A DNA stretch of 64,000 bases from UBA1275 sp038124025 (GTDB taxonomy: Bacteria > Bacteroidota > Rhodothermia > Balneolales > Balneolaceae): assembly GCA_038124025.1 (NCBI GenBank), contig JAYPBC010000009.1, positions 4,822 through 68,821 on the forward strand, in the 5' to 3' direction. Position 1 is the first letter of the stretch. Each line of letters starts with the position of its first letter. The notes under the pieces are model-generated. The model did no database searches, had not been told where the DNA came from, and saw nothing but the letters and a program-made list of their open reading frames with translations. Both the position numbers and the translations under genes were made by a program. Shown piece after piece: positions 18,695 through 27,790 of the stretch.

Positions 18695-19339
18695 TTATTT
18701 AATCGCTTTTATTATTCCATACTGATACAAACCCATAAAGCCTCTCTTTGTTTCGTATTCCACTTTTTTAAAGGTGTTTTGCAATATCGATATGATTTCT
18801 GATCGAATATAAACACCATGGAAGTTCATCCAGCGATTAAACAATATTGATGAAGAAGAAATAAAGTCAACTGCGTAAAGTGTTCCAGAAGGGCTGAGTG
18901 AGTTATGTATAGCTTTTATGCAATGAAGCATATCGTTATTCATACTTATTGAATAGGAACATATAAAACAATCCATTGATGAATTTGTATAAGAAGAAGA
19001 CGGAAAATAGTGTTGTTGCAAATGCACATTTTCAAGTTTTTCCACTTTTATAGAGGCTTTTTTTAACATATGCTCGGACGCATCATACCCATAAAAGGTA
19101 CACTCTTTGAATTCAGAAGCTAAGACCGAAATGTGATACCCTGTTCCGCACCCAAGTTCAATGATCGATAAAGCTTTGCGCTTTTTTATACCTCTTCTTA
19201 GTTCAACCCGTAGATAATTAGAAAACCAGTCTCTACCCCATAAAATAGCCCATCGGGTAGTATCATATATGTGGCTATTCCAACTATAGTACCATTTGAG
19301 ATATTGTTCGTTTCTTGTGGATAAGGATGATTGATTCAT
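18695..19339 (-). CDS. btaB: BtaB-like SAM-dependent N-methyltransferase (betaine lipid synthesis)
   Basis: A 214-residue class I methyltransferase with motif I ELGCGTGYH (61-69) and the N-terminal pattern YYSWNSHIYDTTRW...GRDW seen in BtaB proteins. BtaB adds three methyl groups to diacylglycerylhomoserine to give the betaine lipid DGTS. The gene starts 12 bp after btaA on the same strand, the usual pairing. The sequence alone would only support a generic methyltransferase; the btaB name depends on the btaA neighbour. No terminator was seen in the 6-bp gap to the convergent ABC gene. Confidence 0.72.
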   Translation of the reverse strand: MNQSSLSTRNEQYLKWYYSWNSHIYDTTRWAILWGRDWFSNYLRVELRRGIKKRKALSIIELGCGTGYHISVLASEFKECTFYGYDASEHMLKKASIKVEKLENVHLQQHYFPSSSYTNSSMDCFICSYSISMNNDMLHCIKAIHNSLSPSGTLYAVDFISSSSILFNRWMNFHGVYIRSEIISILQNTFKKVEYETKRGFMGLYQYGIIKAIK

Positions 19340-19351
19340 GAATCGGGGGCT

Positions 19352-20455
19352 CTAGCGGCTTAATAGGTACGTACTCGAATAACTGTACACTTGGTCACTT
19401 TTCAATTCCTTTCGTTTCATCTGAGTTACAGTAAAGTTCTTAGATGTTAGGCTATCAATCCACGGCACAGTTTCATAGGAAGAACGAAAAAGAATTTTTT
19501 TTATCGATGTACATGTATTCAGAGTGCTCCAAGTCTCACGGAGTTCCGTAAATCTTTTCTGGTTATTGTATAGCCAATCTTGATGATCCAATAGATTAAC
19601 ATGACTAAACCTATTTGATCGACTATGTTGGAGTGCATACAACAATGAAGAATGACCTATGGATATTCGAAAAATGGATTCTTTTAATGATTCAAAATAC
19701 TTTTTTTGTAAATGTTTTGGGGCAAAATCTAAGCTATAATATCCATTCCAATATAAGCGCCAATACGGATTTTGGGATAGCTGCTGTTCTACAAGAATAG
19801 TATATAATGTATCCTTTAAAAAGGGAAGTAAGGGCCCTATACTATGTTGCTGGCTTTTTGGAATACCACCAAGATATAGCACCCATGGGTGTATCCACAA
19901 TGAAATGGCCGAATGTTGGCTCATTTTATGCCATAGTGATTCGAATAGAATCTTTTTGCTATCCAAATCCTCGCTATAGATTAACTCGTTAATTAACTCT
20001 AAAACACCCATTCTTCGAAGACTATAAAGCAACAATCGAGATAACCAACCAGTGGTTCCATATCGGTAAAATCCTTTTCGGTCAGGATCAAATAGATGTT
20101 GTTTGCGCTTCCAAAATTTTCTAGCCCCAGGAGTCAATTTGTCTAATAAGCCTTCGAAATAGTGCGGGTAATCAGGCACCTTTCCCAATCCAAAAAATGA
20201 CCAATACACCTCGAAGTCATAGGTCGATATAACGATTTTTTTTAACTCAACCAGATATAATTGAGCTGGATTGATATCAACTGCATGTATATGTCGTACT
20301 CCTTCTAAAGAATAATTCAAGAGGTGATCACCTGCACTTGCTATGGTCAGCATAGATGAGTTTTGATCAAGTCCTAGGAGTTTTGTGTCAATCCGTACGT
20401 CTTCCCAGCTAATGGTATAGATGAGTTTTTTTGTGAAAAGCTTAGGTAAACTCAT
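19352..20455 (-). CDS. btaA: BtaA-like (DUF3419) SAM:diacylglycerol 3-amino-3-carboxypropyltransferase
   Basis: A 367-residue protein of the DUF3419/BtaA family, which transfers the 3-amino-3-carboxypropyl group of S-adenosylmethionine to diacylglycerol, the first step of DGTS betaine-lipid synthesis. Supporting segments are the N-terminal YTISWEDVRID, the SAM-site MLTIASAGDHLLNY (about 35-48) and HAVDINPAQL (about 57-66), and the conserved region FFGLGKVP. Length is close to the family norm. It is the first gene of the pair with btaB and is divergent from the small membrane protein gene at 20551. DGTS often replaces phospholipids when phosphate is scarce; no Pho-box-like site was recognised upstream. 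Confidence 0.82.
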   Translation of the reverse strand: MSLPKLFTKKLIYTISWEDVRIDTKLLGLDQNSSMLTIASAGDHLLNYSLEGVRHIHAVDINPAQLYLVELKKIVISTYDFEVYWSFFGLGKVPDYPHYFEGLLDKLTPGARKFWKRKQHLFDPDRKGFYRYGTTGWLSRLLLYSLRRMGVLELINELIYSEDLDSKKILFESLWHKMSQHSAISLWIHPWVLYLGGIPKSQQHSIGPLLPFLKDTLYTILVEQQLSQNPYWRLYWNGYYSLDFAPKHLQKKYFESLKESIFRISIGHSSLLYALQHSRSNRFSHVNLLDHQDWLYNNQKRFTELRETWSTLNTCTSIKKILFRSSYETVPWIDSLTSKNFTVTQMKRKELKSDQVYSYSSTYLLSR

Positions 20456-20550
20456 TGACCAAGGGGGCTGCCATTAGCTTGAGTGTATCCATTTAAGAAG
20501 CGGAAAAATTCGTACATTACTACTCACTATTAATTAAAGATTTGTACAAA

Positions 20551-20835
20551 ATGAATGGAAATAACAAATCAACCGCAAGCCGTCTATGGTATTGTATTCA
20601 TCTGGTAGGTAGGGTCCTTTTTCCATCCAAAAACCGGTCAGATTTCACTAAAGAAACAAGCTCACCAGCACTGAGTAACCCTCAACTTGCTTGGATCAAA
20701 AGTGAATATCAAAAGGAATATAGAATCTTGCGAAGGAAAGCCAGAATACATCCAGAAAAAGCCATCCTTGGAGGCTTGTTTGTGGGCTTTCTGTTAGGTT
20801 TGGGTACCATGAAAAGTATACATCAGAAAAAGTAA
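20551..20835 (+). CDS. Small membrane protein of unknown function (glycine-rich C-terminal helix)
   Basis: A 94-residue protein from ATG 20551 (an in-frame TTG lies three codons upstream). The N-terminal two-thirds is basic and hydrophilic; residues about 74-89 form one hydrophobic helix with a GGLFVGFLLGLG pattern, resembling the C-terminal tail anchor of ElaB/YqjD/DUF883 ribosome- or membrane-associated proteins. The similarity is in general layout only. It lies immediately upstream of prfB (10 bp gap), so the two are probably co-transcribed, but no functional link follows. Confidence 0.65.
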   Translation: MNGNNKSTASRLWYCIHLVGRVLFPSKNRSDFTKETSSPALSNPQLAWIKSEYQKEYRILRRKARIHPEKAILGGLFVGFLLGLGTMKSIHQKK

Positions 20836-20845
20836 TTAGAAAAGT

Positions 20846-21956
20846 ATGGCGGTTATAAACGATCAATTACAAGAACATTTTCAGCGGTTAGATGCGCTGA
20901 GGGGGTATCTTTGACTATGATAAGCGAAGCGTCAGAATTATTGAGCTGACTCAACAGACTCAAGACCCAGCATTTTGGAATGACCCAGTAGGGGCACAAA
21001 AAGTAATGAAGGACTTGGGTTATCAAAAAGCTTTAATTCAAGATTGGGATACTCTGAATAGTCTTAGAGAGAGTATCATTGTTTACTTAGAATTTATTGA
21101 AATGGGGGAGAGTGTTGAGGAAGAATTGGCAGCAGAAACCGATAAATTTATCCTTCAACTAGAGGCTCTTGAACTCAAAAATATGCTCAAGGAAGAAGAT
21201 GATCATCGGGACGCCGTAGTACAATTTAGTCCTGGTGCTGGGGGGACAGAGAGTCAAGATTGGGCTGAAATGCTATATCGAATGTATACACGGTGGGCCG
21301 ATCAAAACGGATATAAGGTGTCTGTAATGGACTATCAGGATGGGGAAGTGGCTGGACTAAAAAGTGCTACTATAGAAGTTCAAGGAGATAATGCCTATGG
21401 GTTTTTAAAAGCCGAAAGTGGTATCCATCGTTTGGTGCGAGTATCTCCATTCGATAGTAATGCCCGTCGCCATACTTCTTTTTGTTCGGTCTTTATCTCT
21501 CCTCTGGTTGATGATACCATTGAGCTGGATATTAACGAGAAGCATATAGAACTACAGCGTTTTCACTCCTCGGGTGCAGGTGGACAAAATGTAAATAAAG
21601 TGGAGACAGGGGTTCGACTTATATGGACAGGAACATTGTCTGACGGTCGAGAAGAAAAAGTGGTAGCAGAGTGTCAACAAGAACGATCTCAACTCCAAAA
21701 TCGGGAGAAGGCTTTAGTCCTGTTAAAATCTAGAATATATGAATTAGAGAAAGAAATACGAGAGGCTGAAAAGGCAAGACTAGAAGGGACAAAGGGAAAA
21801 AATGAATGGGGCTCACAGATAAGAAGTTATGTATTTGATGATCAGCGAGTTAAGGATCACCGAACCGGTCATGAAACCTCCAATGTTTCAGGGGTGATGG
21901 ATGGAGATTTGAATGAATTTATAAAAGCGTATCTATTACTACAGGCTCATGCATAA
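20846..21956 (+). CDS. prfB: Peptide chain release factor 2, expressed by programmed +1 frameshift
   Basis: RF2 terminates translation at UGA and UAA. Translation starts at ATG 20846 and meets an in-frame TGA at 20912-20914 after 22 codons; a +1 shift (skipping T20912) continues to 21956, giving 369 residues. After the shift the sequence has the tRNA-mimicking SPF tripeptide (RVSPFDSNARR) and the catalytic GGQ loop (SSGAGGQNVNKVET). Reading the frame only from the internal ATG 21006 would drop the N-terminal domain, so the frameshifted product is the real one. The stop overlaps the nadB start by 8 bp. Confidence 0.96.
20900..20915 (+). promoter_or_regulatory. RF2 autoregulatory +1 frameshift site
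   Basis: The segment AGGGGG TAT CTT TGA C has the internal Shine-Dalgarno-like AGGGGG, the slippery CTT and the poor-context TGA C in the standard spacing. It is the same arrangement as in Escherichia coli prfB. When RF2 is low, ribosomes pause at UGA, slip forward one base and make full-length RF2; when RF2 is abundant they terminate after 22 codons. Confidence 0.96.
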
Positions 21957-23526
21957 ATATGACATGCTTATTATTGGAAGTGGACTAGCAGGTCTTTCTT
22001 TTGCTTTAAAAGCGGCAACATCGGCTCGTGTTGCGGTCATAACCAAAAATGAGCTTAAGGAAACCAATACTTGGTATGCTCAAGGCGGTATCGCTGGGGT
22101 GATGGATTTGAATCAGGATTCATTCGAAAAACATATTCAAGACACATTGGTAGCAGGAGCAGGGTTATGTGATACCCAAGCGGTATCTAATATGGTATAT
22201 CAAGCGCCTAAATTAATTAACGAACTAGTAGACTATGGAGTTGGCTTTACCCGAAAGGGGGAACAACTGGATTTAGGTAAAGAAGGTGGGCATTCAGAAC
22301 ATCGGATTGTACATGCAGCAGATGCAACGGGTAGGGAGGTAGAAAATGTACTGGCTAAAAGGGTGAAAAATCATCCTAATATCGATGTGTTCGAGTATTA
22401 TTTTGCCATGGAATTACTCACCGAACATCATCTTGGGATGAAGGTGAAATATATGCCAGAAATCCAGTGTTTTGGGGCTTATGCATTGGATATAAAGAGT
22501 GGAATAGTAGAAACATTTTTGGCAAAAAAAACCGTAATAGCAACCGGTGGAATTGGAGAAGTGTATGCCCATACTACCAACCCAACTATTGCTACTGGGG
22601 ACGGTATTGCTATGGCCTACAGAGCAAAAGCTCACATACAACATATGGAGTTTGTCCAATTTCATCCTACAACCCTTCAGATACCAGAGGCAAAGTCTTA
22701 TTTAATTACAGAAGCATTACGGGGCTTCGGGGCAATAGTAAGGAATAGCTCTGGCTATGCTTTCATGAAGGATTATGATGCCAGAGGCGAACTTGCACCA
22801 AGGGATATAGTGGCTCGAGCTATTGATGATCAACTAAAAAAACGTGGGGACAAATCAGTCTATTTAGATGCAACTGATATTGAATCTACTTCGTTATTAA
22901 AACATTTTCCAAATATTGCAAAAGAATGTGCTAAGTATGGATTAGATATTACCAAGGATCTGATTCCTGTTGTACCTGCGGCACATTATCTTTGTGGGGG
23001 TATTCGGGTAGATGAATTTGGACAAAGTTCAATAAAACATCTGTATGCTATTGGTGAGACGGCTTGTACTGGAGTGCATGGGGCGAACCGACTGGCATCA
23101 AACAGTTTGTTAGAAGCCTTACATTATGCCGACACTGCGGTACATCATGCATTACAAAATTATACGATTACCGAATTTGCAAAAAATATACCCACGTGGA
23201 ATGTGGAAGGTACACTGAATAATAAAGAATGGATTTTGGTGTCACATAATCGTGAGGAGTTACAACAGGTAATGTGGGATTATGTGGGAATTGTACGGAG
23301 TGATATGAGACTAGAAAGAGCCCTACGCCGACAAACCTTATTGTATTATGAAGTAGAAGATTTCTACAATAGAACCAGCGTCTCGCCTGAGCTACTCGAA
23401 TTACGCAATCTTATTAGTATTGCCTATTTAATTATTCAAGCAGCGATGAAACGAAAGGAGAGTTGTGGACTTCACTACAATGTAGATTATGAGACCTATG
23501 GTAGGCCTAGCTTAAGCAATACATAA
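21949..23526 (+). CDS. nadB: L-aspartate oxidase
   Basis: NadB is the FAD-dependent enzyme that oxidises aspartate to iminoaspartate, the first step of bacterial de novo NAD synthesis. The 525-residue protein has the dinucleotide-binding GSGLAG (10-15), the substrate-site segment around HFPTT...ALRG (about 240-260, including FVQFHPT) and the GVHGANRLASNSLLEAL motif of this family. The helical C-terminal domain distinguishes it from FrdA in length. ATG 21949 overlaps the end of prfB by 8 bp. Neither nadA nor nadC is nearby, so the pathway genes are scattered. Confidence 0.94.
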   Translation: MHKYDMLIIGSGLAGLSFALKAATSARVAVITKNELKETNTWYAQGGIAGVMDLNQDSFEKHIQDTLVAGAGLCDTQAVSNMVYQAPKLINELVDYGVGFTRKGEQLDLGKEGGHSEHRIVHAADATGREVENVLAKRVKNHPNIDVFEYYFAMELLTEHHLGMKVKYMPEIQCFGAYALDIKSGIVETFLAKKTVIATGGIGEVYAHTTNPTIATGDGIAMAYRAKAHIQHMEFVQFHPTTLQIPEAKSYLITEALRGFGAIVRNSSGYAFMKDYDARGELAPRDIVARAIDDQLKKRGDKSVYLDATDIESTSLLKHFPNIAKECAKYGLDITKDLIPVVPAAHYLCGGIRVDEFGQSSIKHLYAIGETACTGVHGANRLASNSLLEALHYADTAVHHALQNYTITEFAKNIPTWNVEGTLNNKEWILVSHNREELQQVMWDYVGIVRSDMRLERALRRQTLLYYEVEDFYNRTSVSPELLELRNLISIAYLIIQAAMKRKESCGLHYNVDYETYGRPSLSNT

Positions 23527-23528
23527 TC

Positions 23529-24179
23529 ATGAAAACGTTGGCCAAGCCATTCTGTCGTTGGGGTATTACTGGTGAAATTGGAGCCGGGAAAAGTACGGTC
23601 GCAGGCTACATGGCTGATTTTGGAATTCCCGTTTTGAACTTAGATTCGATTGCAAAAACAATAATGGTAAGCAACATTGAACTACGAGAACAAATAAAAG
23701 CTGAGTTTGGGGAGCAAGCTTACTTAGGCAAAGAAATAAATAAAAACTATCTATCCGACCAAGCATTTAAGTCTGGTCAGGTTCACCGGCTTAATGCACT
23801 TGTACATCCTAAAATCTATTCCGAAGTTGCTAGATTAGAATTAAAGTTCAGTGAACAAGGACACAGAATTATTGCCAAAGAGAGTGCTTTATTACTTCAG
23901 CAAGGACGCCCAAATGAGATTGATGTTGTAATTTGGGTCGCAACAAGTAAAGAACTGCGAAGGCATCGAATTAGTCAACGGCCAAATTTAACCAACAGCG
24001 ATCGAGACGCCAGAATAAGTTACCAATCCTCCTTAAATTTATCACAGCATTTAAATCCGAATTGTGATAAAATTATTAGCAACAACAAGACAAAGGAGGA
24101 CCTAAAAACCCAAGTTTCTGGATTAATTTCCGAACTTAAAATCGAATGCGATACCCTTCTTCAATCCCGTAATTTATAG
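23529..24179 (+). CDS. coaE: Dephospho-CoA kinase
   Basis: CoaE phosphorylates the ribose 3'-OH of dephospho-CoA, the last step of coenzyme A synthesis. The 216-residue protein has the P-loop GEIGAGKST (15-23), the early LNLDSIAK segment, and the LVHPKIYSEV and ISQRPNLTN regions typical of the lid and core. Length is normal for the family. It follows nadB after 2 bp, so prfB-nadB-coaE form one unit. Its last 44 bp overlap the convergent DUF192 gene. Confidence 0.92.
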   Translation: MKTLAKPFCRWGITGEIGAGKSTVAGYMADFGIPVLNLDSIAKTIMVSNIELREQIKAEFGEQAYLGKEINKNYLSDQAFKSGQVHRLNALVHPKIYSEVARLELKFSEQGHRIIAKESALLLQQGRPNEIDVVIWVATSKELRRHRISQRPNLTNSDRDARISYQSSLNLSQHLNPNCDKIISNNKTKEDLKTQVSGLISELKIECDTLLQSRNL

Positions 24180-24633
24180 CATATCCGCCATTTGTTTCTA
24201 CCACATATTGAGCAGGAGCTCCTGAAGGAAGGCCTTTTTCTGAAAAGGGGGTGGTGGAATGGTAAATACGTACTATCACACTATCGGAATTCACATACAT
24301 GATATCCAATGGCAAAGGGGTATTTGCCATCCAAAAACTTAATGGCTCTTCAGTATCAAATTTGAATAGCATACCATGATTTTCAGGAAGTTTACGCACG
24401 TCCATTAAGCCTTGACTTCGCTCCATTACGTCATCTGAAATTTGAACCTCCACACTACTAATTTCATTACGATCAGTATCTAGAAAGTAGACTGTCTGTT
24501 CTGGCACTACTACCCGTCCGTTGTATGATGATTCATTTGAACGCGCATTTCTCTTCTCATTGCAACTGCTAAATACAAACAATGAAAATACTACAGGAAT
24601 AACGAGTTTATTTAATCTCAAAAGTTTGTTCAT
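24136..24633 (-). CDS. DUF192 lipoprotein
   Basis: A 165-residue protein from ATG 24633 (an in-frame ATG also lies at 24648). The N-terminus is a lipoprotein signal ending in FVFSSC. The mature part is the compact DUF192 domain with the typical RSQGLMDVRKLPENHGMLF segment, the central FWMANTPLPLDIMYV strand-turn and the C-terminal NGG...YGIEEG. The domain's role is unknown. The start overlaps the end of the upstream Asp-box gene by 26 bp on the same strand, and its 3' end overlaps coaE on the other strand by 44 bp, so both flanks are overlapped. Confidence 0.85.
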   Translation of the reverse strand: MNKLLRLNKLVIPVVFSLFVFSSCNEKRNARSNESSYNGRVVVPEQTVYFLDTDRNEISSVEVQISDDVMERSQGLMDVRKLPENHGMLFKFDTEEPLSFWMANTPLPLDIMYVNSDSVIVRIYHSTTPFSEKGLPSGAPAQYVVETNGGYAINYGIEEGYRIRF

Positions 24634-27424
24634 GAGTGCTTGATCCATTGGTTATTTGAACTGTATAGGTACCTTTTGTTAGGTAATCATTTGATGTTGA
24701 ATCCCAGAGATTCCAATGAAAGGTGTTAAATCCTTTTTTCACATCCTGGGTGGTTGAATGAAGGGTAGTATCATCCCTTTTAAATGTTATAGAGACCTCG
24801 AATGAATCGGTTGATTGATTCCGTTTTCTGCTTGAAGCTTCCTGAGCAAAATATAATAACTCAATATTTGGTTCTAATGGGTCACGATAGTCCACCGATT
24901 GATTTCCCCATCTACTAGAATAACGGATGTCATCAATGCTAAATAGGGTTACCGGTTCATTTAATCGGTCAACCAACTCATGAAATGGGGTGGTGTCAAG
25001 AACGTATATACTACGACCATGAGTAGCTACGACTAATTCCAAATCACGAGGATGGACAACCATGTCATAGGAGGCTACATTGGGTATGTTGTTAAGAAGA
25101 TGCCATTCTTGGCCATCATTGAAACTTACATAACTACCGTGATCCAGTCCTACATATAATATCTGTGGATGAACAGGATCTTGAACGATGATATTTACCA
25201 CATCATCCGGTAGGTTCCCTTTGACGGAGGTCCAAGTCTCCCCGAAGTCTGTTGTTTTATATACATAGGTGACAAACTCATCGAATCTATATCCGTTCAG
25301 AGAAACATAGGCGGTTGAAGGATCGTGGGAAGAGGCATGAACCTCTGAAATCCAACGATAGCTAGGTAGTCCAGCACTCACATCTACCCAACTAGCGCCC
25401 GCGTCAGTGGTACGATGTACCTTACCATCATCAGTTCCCGTCCAAATAATATCAAAAGAAAGTGGTGATTCGGAGATGGTTGTAAGGGTAGAATAAGGAA
25501 CATCTCCGTTGGGTAGGTTATAGCTGAGGTCAGGACTTATTGCAGTCCAGCTTTTACCTTCATCAAAGGAGCGATTTAGTCGTTGCGATCCAAAATAAAC
25601 AATATCAGGATTGTGGTGACTAAGCTCTACTGGTGTATTCCAATTATAGCGATAACGGTCTTCACCCACTTGATGACGTGGGGTTATTCTGTAGCTTGAT
25701 CCATTCTCCAAATCTCTTCGCATATAATTCCCGTACTGAAATCCCACATACACGATATCACTATTTTCTGGGTGTGGGCTTACATGCATTCCATCTCCAC
25801 CGTAAAGTCGTTGCCATGGTTGTTCTCGATTTGGAGTAGAACGAGAAGAGCCTTTCCAAGTGCCATTGTCTTGGAGACCTCCGTAGATATGATATGGAGT
25901 ATCCATATCCACGTTCACGGTATAAAATTGACCCACTGGAGCTACATTATGATGTATAAAGTTTTTTCCACCATCCTTACTCTCATATAAGCCCCCATCA
26001 TTACCTAGCAAAAGATGCTCGCCATCGACGGGGTTCACCCATAAGGCTTGATGATCTACATGGATACGTTGATTTTCAGCAATGGGTGACCAGTTTTTAC
26101 CAGCATCGGTAGATTTTAGCATAGGAACACCCATAATATAGAGTGTATTGGCATCGCTGGGGTCTACACGAATCTCACCAAAATAATATCCATAGGTGAA
26201 GTACACATTGTCTAGTGCTATTTCGTGTGTTTTTTCCCATGATTCGCCCCCATTATCGGTTTTATAGACCTCAGCACCAATAATCTCAGTATCAAATAAT
26301 GCAGCATTTGCATCGCCCAGATAGTCTGCAAGAGCACTTGGTGGATATTTTTTGGAGCTAATGTCTTCCTTAACACTTGTAGCGGTATAGGTACTTGGAA
26401 AACCGTTACGAATTAAAAATTGATTTATGGCACCATTTTCAAGAGTTAAAAATTCATTTGAAGTCATATCCCGAAACGCATCTGCCTGTAATTCGTTACT
26501 TCCTTCATTGTTAGATTCAATTCTTCGAACATCTTGGTTGTCAACCAGCGCATAAATACGATTGGGATTGTCGGCACTTATGCTTAAGCCTATACGCCCC
26601 AGAGTGGTTCCTGTGGGAAGTCCATTGCTCGCTATTTCCCAGGTGTTTCCACCATCTTTGGAATGGTATACTGCGGACCCTGAGCCACTCTCAACGAAAT
26701 TCCATGCCTCCCGAGAGCGTTCCCAAGTAGCGGCCCATAAGTGATCGGGATTTTCGGGATGAATAATTAAATCTATGACCCCAGTTCCTTCGTTGACAAA
26801 AAGTGTTTTTTCCCACGTTATTCCCCCATCTTCCGTTTTGTAAACCCCACGATCGGCATTTTCCGAGTACAATGCCCCCATACTGCCTACCCAGACCACA
26901 TCTGGATTTTCTGGATGAATGCGAATACTGCCTATATGTTGCGTACCCTCTAAGCCCATAAATTCCCAAGTATTTCCCGCGTCTGTTGTTTTATAAACCC
27001 CCGTACCTGCATAGGTGCTGCGGGAAGAATTATTTTCACCGGTACCAGCCCAAAGAATGTTTGGCTTAGATTTGGATATAGCAATATCACCTATCCCCAA
27101 GGCACCACCTTGATTATCAAAAACAGGTTCCATTGTAATTCCACCATTGGTTGTTTTGAAAATACCGGCCGAACCAAAGCCCACATAAAAAATTCGCGTG
27201 GTATCTGGATGCACAGCTATGTCAGATACACGTCCACTCATCGTTACTGGGCCTACATTTCGAATAGGGTAGGCATGTAATATTGATTGTGTTCGGTGTT
27301 CATTACGCTCTTGTATACTGGCGCTAAGTTCTGTGGTGGATGTAGCCGCAGGTTTTGTGAATTGAGCTTGGAGGGGGAGAGTGAGTACTGCATTGGTTAG
27401 TAAAAAAAGTCCTAAACTCTTCAT
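24608..27424 (-). CDS. Secreted multi-Asp-box (BNR/VPS10-like) beta-propeller protein
   Basis: A 938-residue exported protein from ATG 27424 with a signal peptide ending near LQAQ. About ten Asp-box repeats of the form S/T-x-D-x-G-x-T-W are visible, for example TTDAGNTWE, TEDGGITWE, SKDGGNTWE, STDAGKNWS and TTDFGETWT. Such repeats form one or two sialidase/sortilin-like propellers (about residues 40-780), followed by a beta-rich C-terminal region similar to secretion-linked domains. Databases often label these 'glycosyl hydrolase', but no catalytic site is evident, so that label should not be taken literally. It sits upstream of and overlaps the DUF192 lipoprotein gene. Confidence 0.82.
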   Translation of the reverse strand: MKSLGLFLLTNAVLTLPLQAQFTKPAATSTTELSASIQERNEHRTQSILHAYPIRNVGPVTMSGRVSDIAVHPDTTRIFYVGFGSAGIFKTTNGGITMEPVFDNQGGALGIGDIAISKSKPNILWAGTGENNSSRSTYAGTGVYKTTDAGNTWEFMGLEGTQHIGSIRIHPENPDVVWVGSMGALYSENADRGVYKTEDGGITWEKTLFVNEGTGVIDLIIHPENPDHLWAATWERSREAWNFVESGSGSAVYHSKDGGNTWEIASNGLPTGTTLGRIGLSISADNPNRIYALVDNQDVRRIESNNEGSNELQADAFRDMTSNEFLTLENGAINQFLIRNGFPSTYTATSVKEDISSKKYPPSALADYLGDANAALFDTEIIGAEVYKTDNGGESWEKTHEIALDNVYFTYGYYFGEIRVDPSDANTLYIMGVPMLKSTDAGKNWSPIAENQRIHVDHQALWVNPVDGEHLLLGNDGGLYESKDGGKNFIHHNVAPVGQFYTVNVDMDTPYHIYGGLQDNGTWKGSSRSTPNREQPWQRLYGGDGMHVSPHPENSDIVYVGFQYGNYMRRDLENGSSYRITPRHQVGEDRYRYNWNTPVELSHHNPDIVYFGSQRLNRSFDEGKSWTAISPDLSYNLPNGDVPYSTLTTISESPLSFDIIWTGTDDGKVHRTTDAGASWVDVSAGLPSYRWISEVHASSHDPSTAYVSLNGYRFDEFVTYVYKTTDFGETWTSVKGNLPDDVVNIIVQDPVHPQILYVGLDHGSYVSFNDGQEWHLLNNIPNVASYDMVVHPRDLELVVATHGRSIYVLDTTPFHELVDRLNEPVTLFSIDDIRYSSRWGNQSVDYRDPLEPNIELLYFAQEASSRKRNQSTDSFEVSITFKRDDTTLHSTTQDVKKGFNTFHWNLWDSTSNDYLTKGTYTVQITNGSSTHEQTFEIK

Positions 27425-27610
27425 AATTATCAATTGGTATGGTAAAGTTGTTGGATTAGAATGGATTGCAATGTCTTTATGTTACAATATTAAAGCTGTA
27501 TGCAAGTATCAACTACTCGTTTTAAGCGACACTGATTTGTACACATTACTGAAAATAGAGTATCAGCAAGTACAAAGTAGAAAGTATTAAACATTACTAC
27601 AAAAAAAGGA

Positions 27611-27627
27611 ACAACAAAATTTGTTGT
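27611..27627. repeat. Perfect 17-bp palindrome, candidate operator
   Basis: ACAACAAA and TTTGTTGT are exact reverse complements around a single central A. The site lies about 70 bp upstream of the promoter-like hexamers before rimP and about 185 bp from the divergent Asp-box gene. The composition suggests a dimeric regulator site, but no regulator family can be named. Confidence 0.4.
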
Positions 27628-27712
27628 ATTTAGATTGTATACCGTTAGATGTGACACTACATAATCAAGGTGAAATTGAAATTGACACCATTTTAACGTA
27701 TATTGTAGTATT

Positions 27713-27742
27713 AGTGGGCGCCGAAGGGTTCCCGCTTTTTTT
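27713..27742 (+). terminator. Hairpin with T-run in the rimP leader (terminator or attenuator)
   Basis: AGTGGG pairs with CCCGCT (one G-U pair) around a 12-base loop, followed by seven T residues and a further T-rich stretch. It stands about 50 bp before the TTG start of rimP. As no gene ends upstream on the plus strand, the hairpin is better read as a leader attenuator than as a simple operon terminator. Confidence 0.6.
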
Positions 27743-27790
27743 ATTTTTTATAACTATAGTTAAAGCAGAAGTTTACTCATTACAAACGAA

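Larger units (their letters stand above)
27425..27790. promoter_or_regulatory. Leader region upstream of the rimP-nusA-infB operon
   Basis: This 366-bp gene-free region separates the divergent Asp-box gene from rimP. It holds a 17-bp palindrome (27611-27627), a promoter-like TTGACA (27682-27687) with TAGTAT 18 bases later (27706-27711), and a hairpin followed by T residues (27713-27742). The 5' half is AT-rich without a further recognisable element. No coding frame with a credible start was found, and no tRNA or tmRNA-like structure. Confidence 0.5.

Noticed and set aside
27425..27790. Possible tRNA, tmRNA or other structured RNA gene in the rimP leader
   Set aside because: No cloverleaf arms, T-loop consensus or CCA end could be found; only a short hairpin and palindrome are present.
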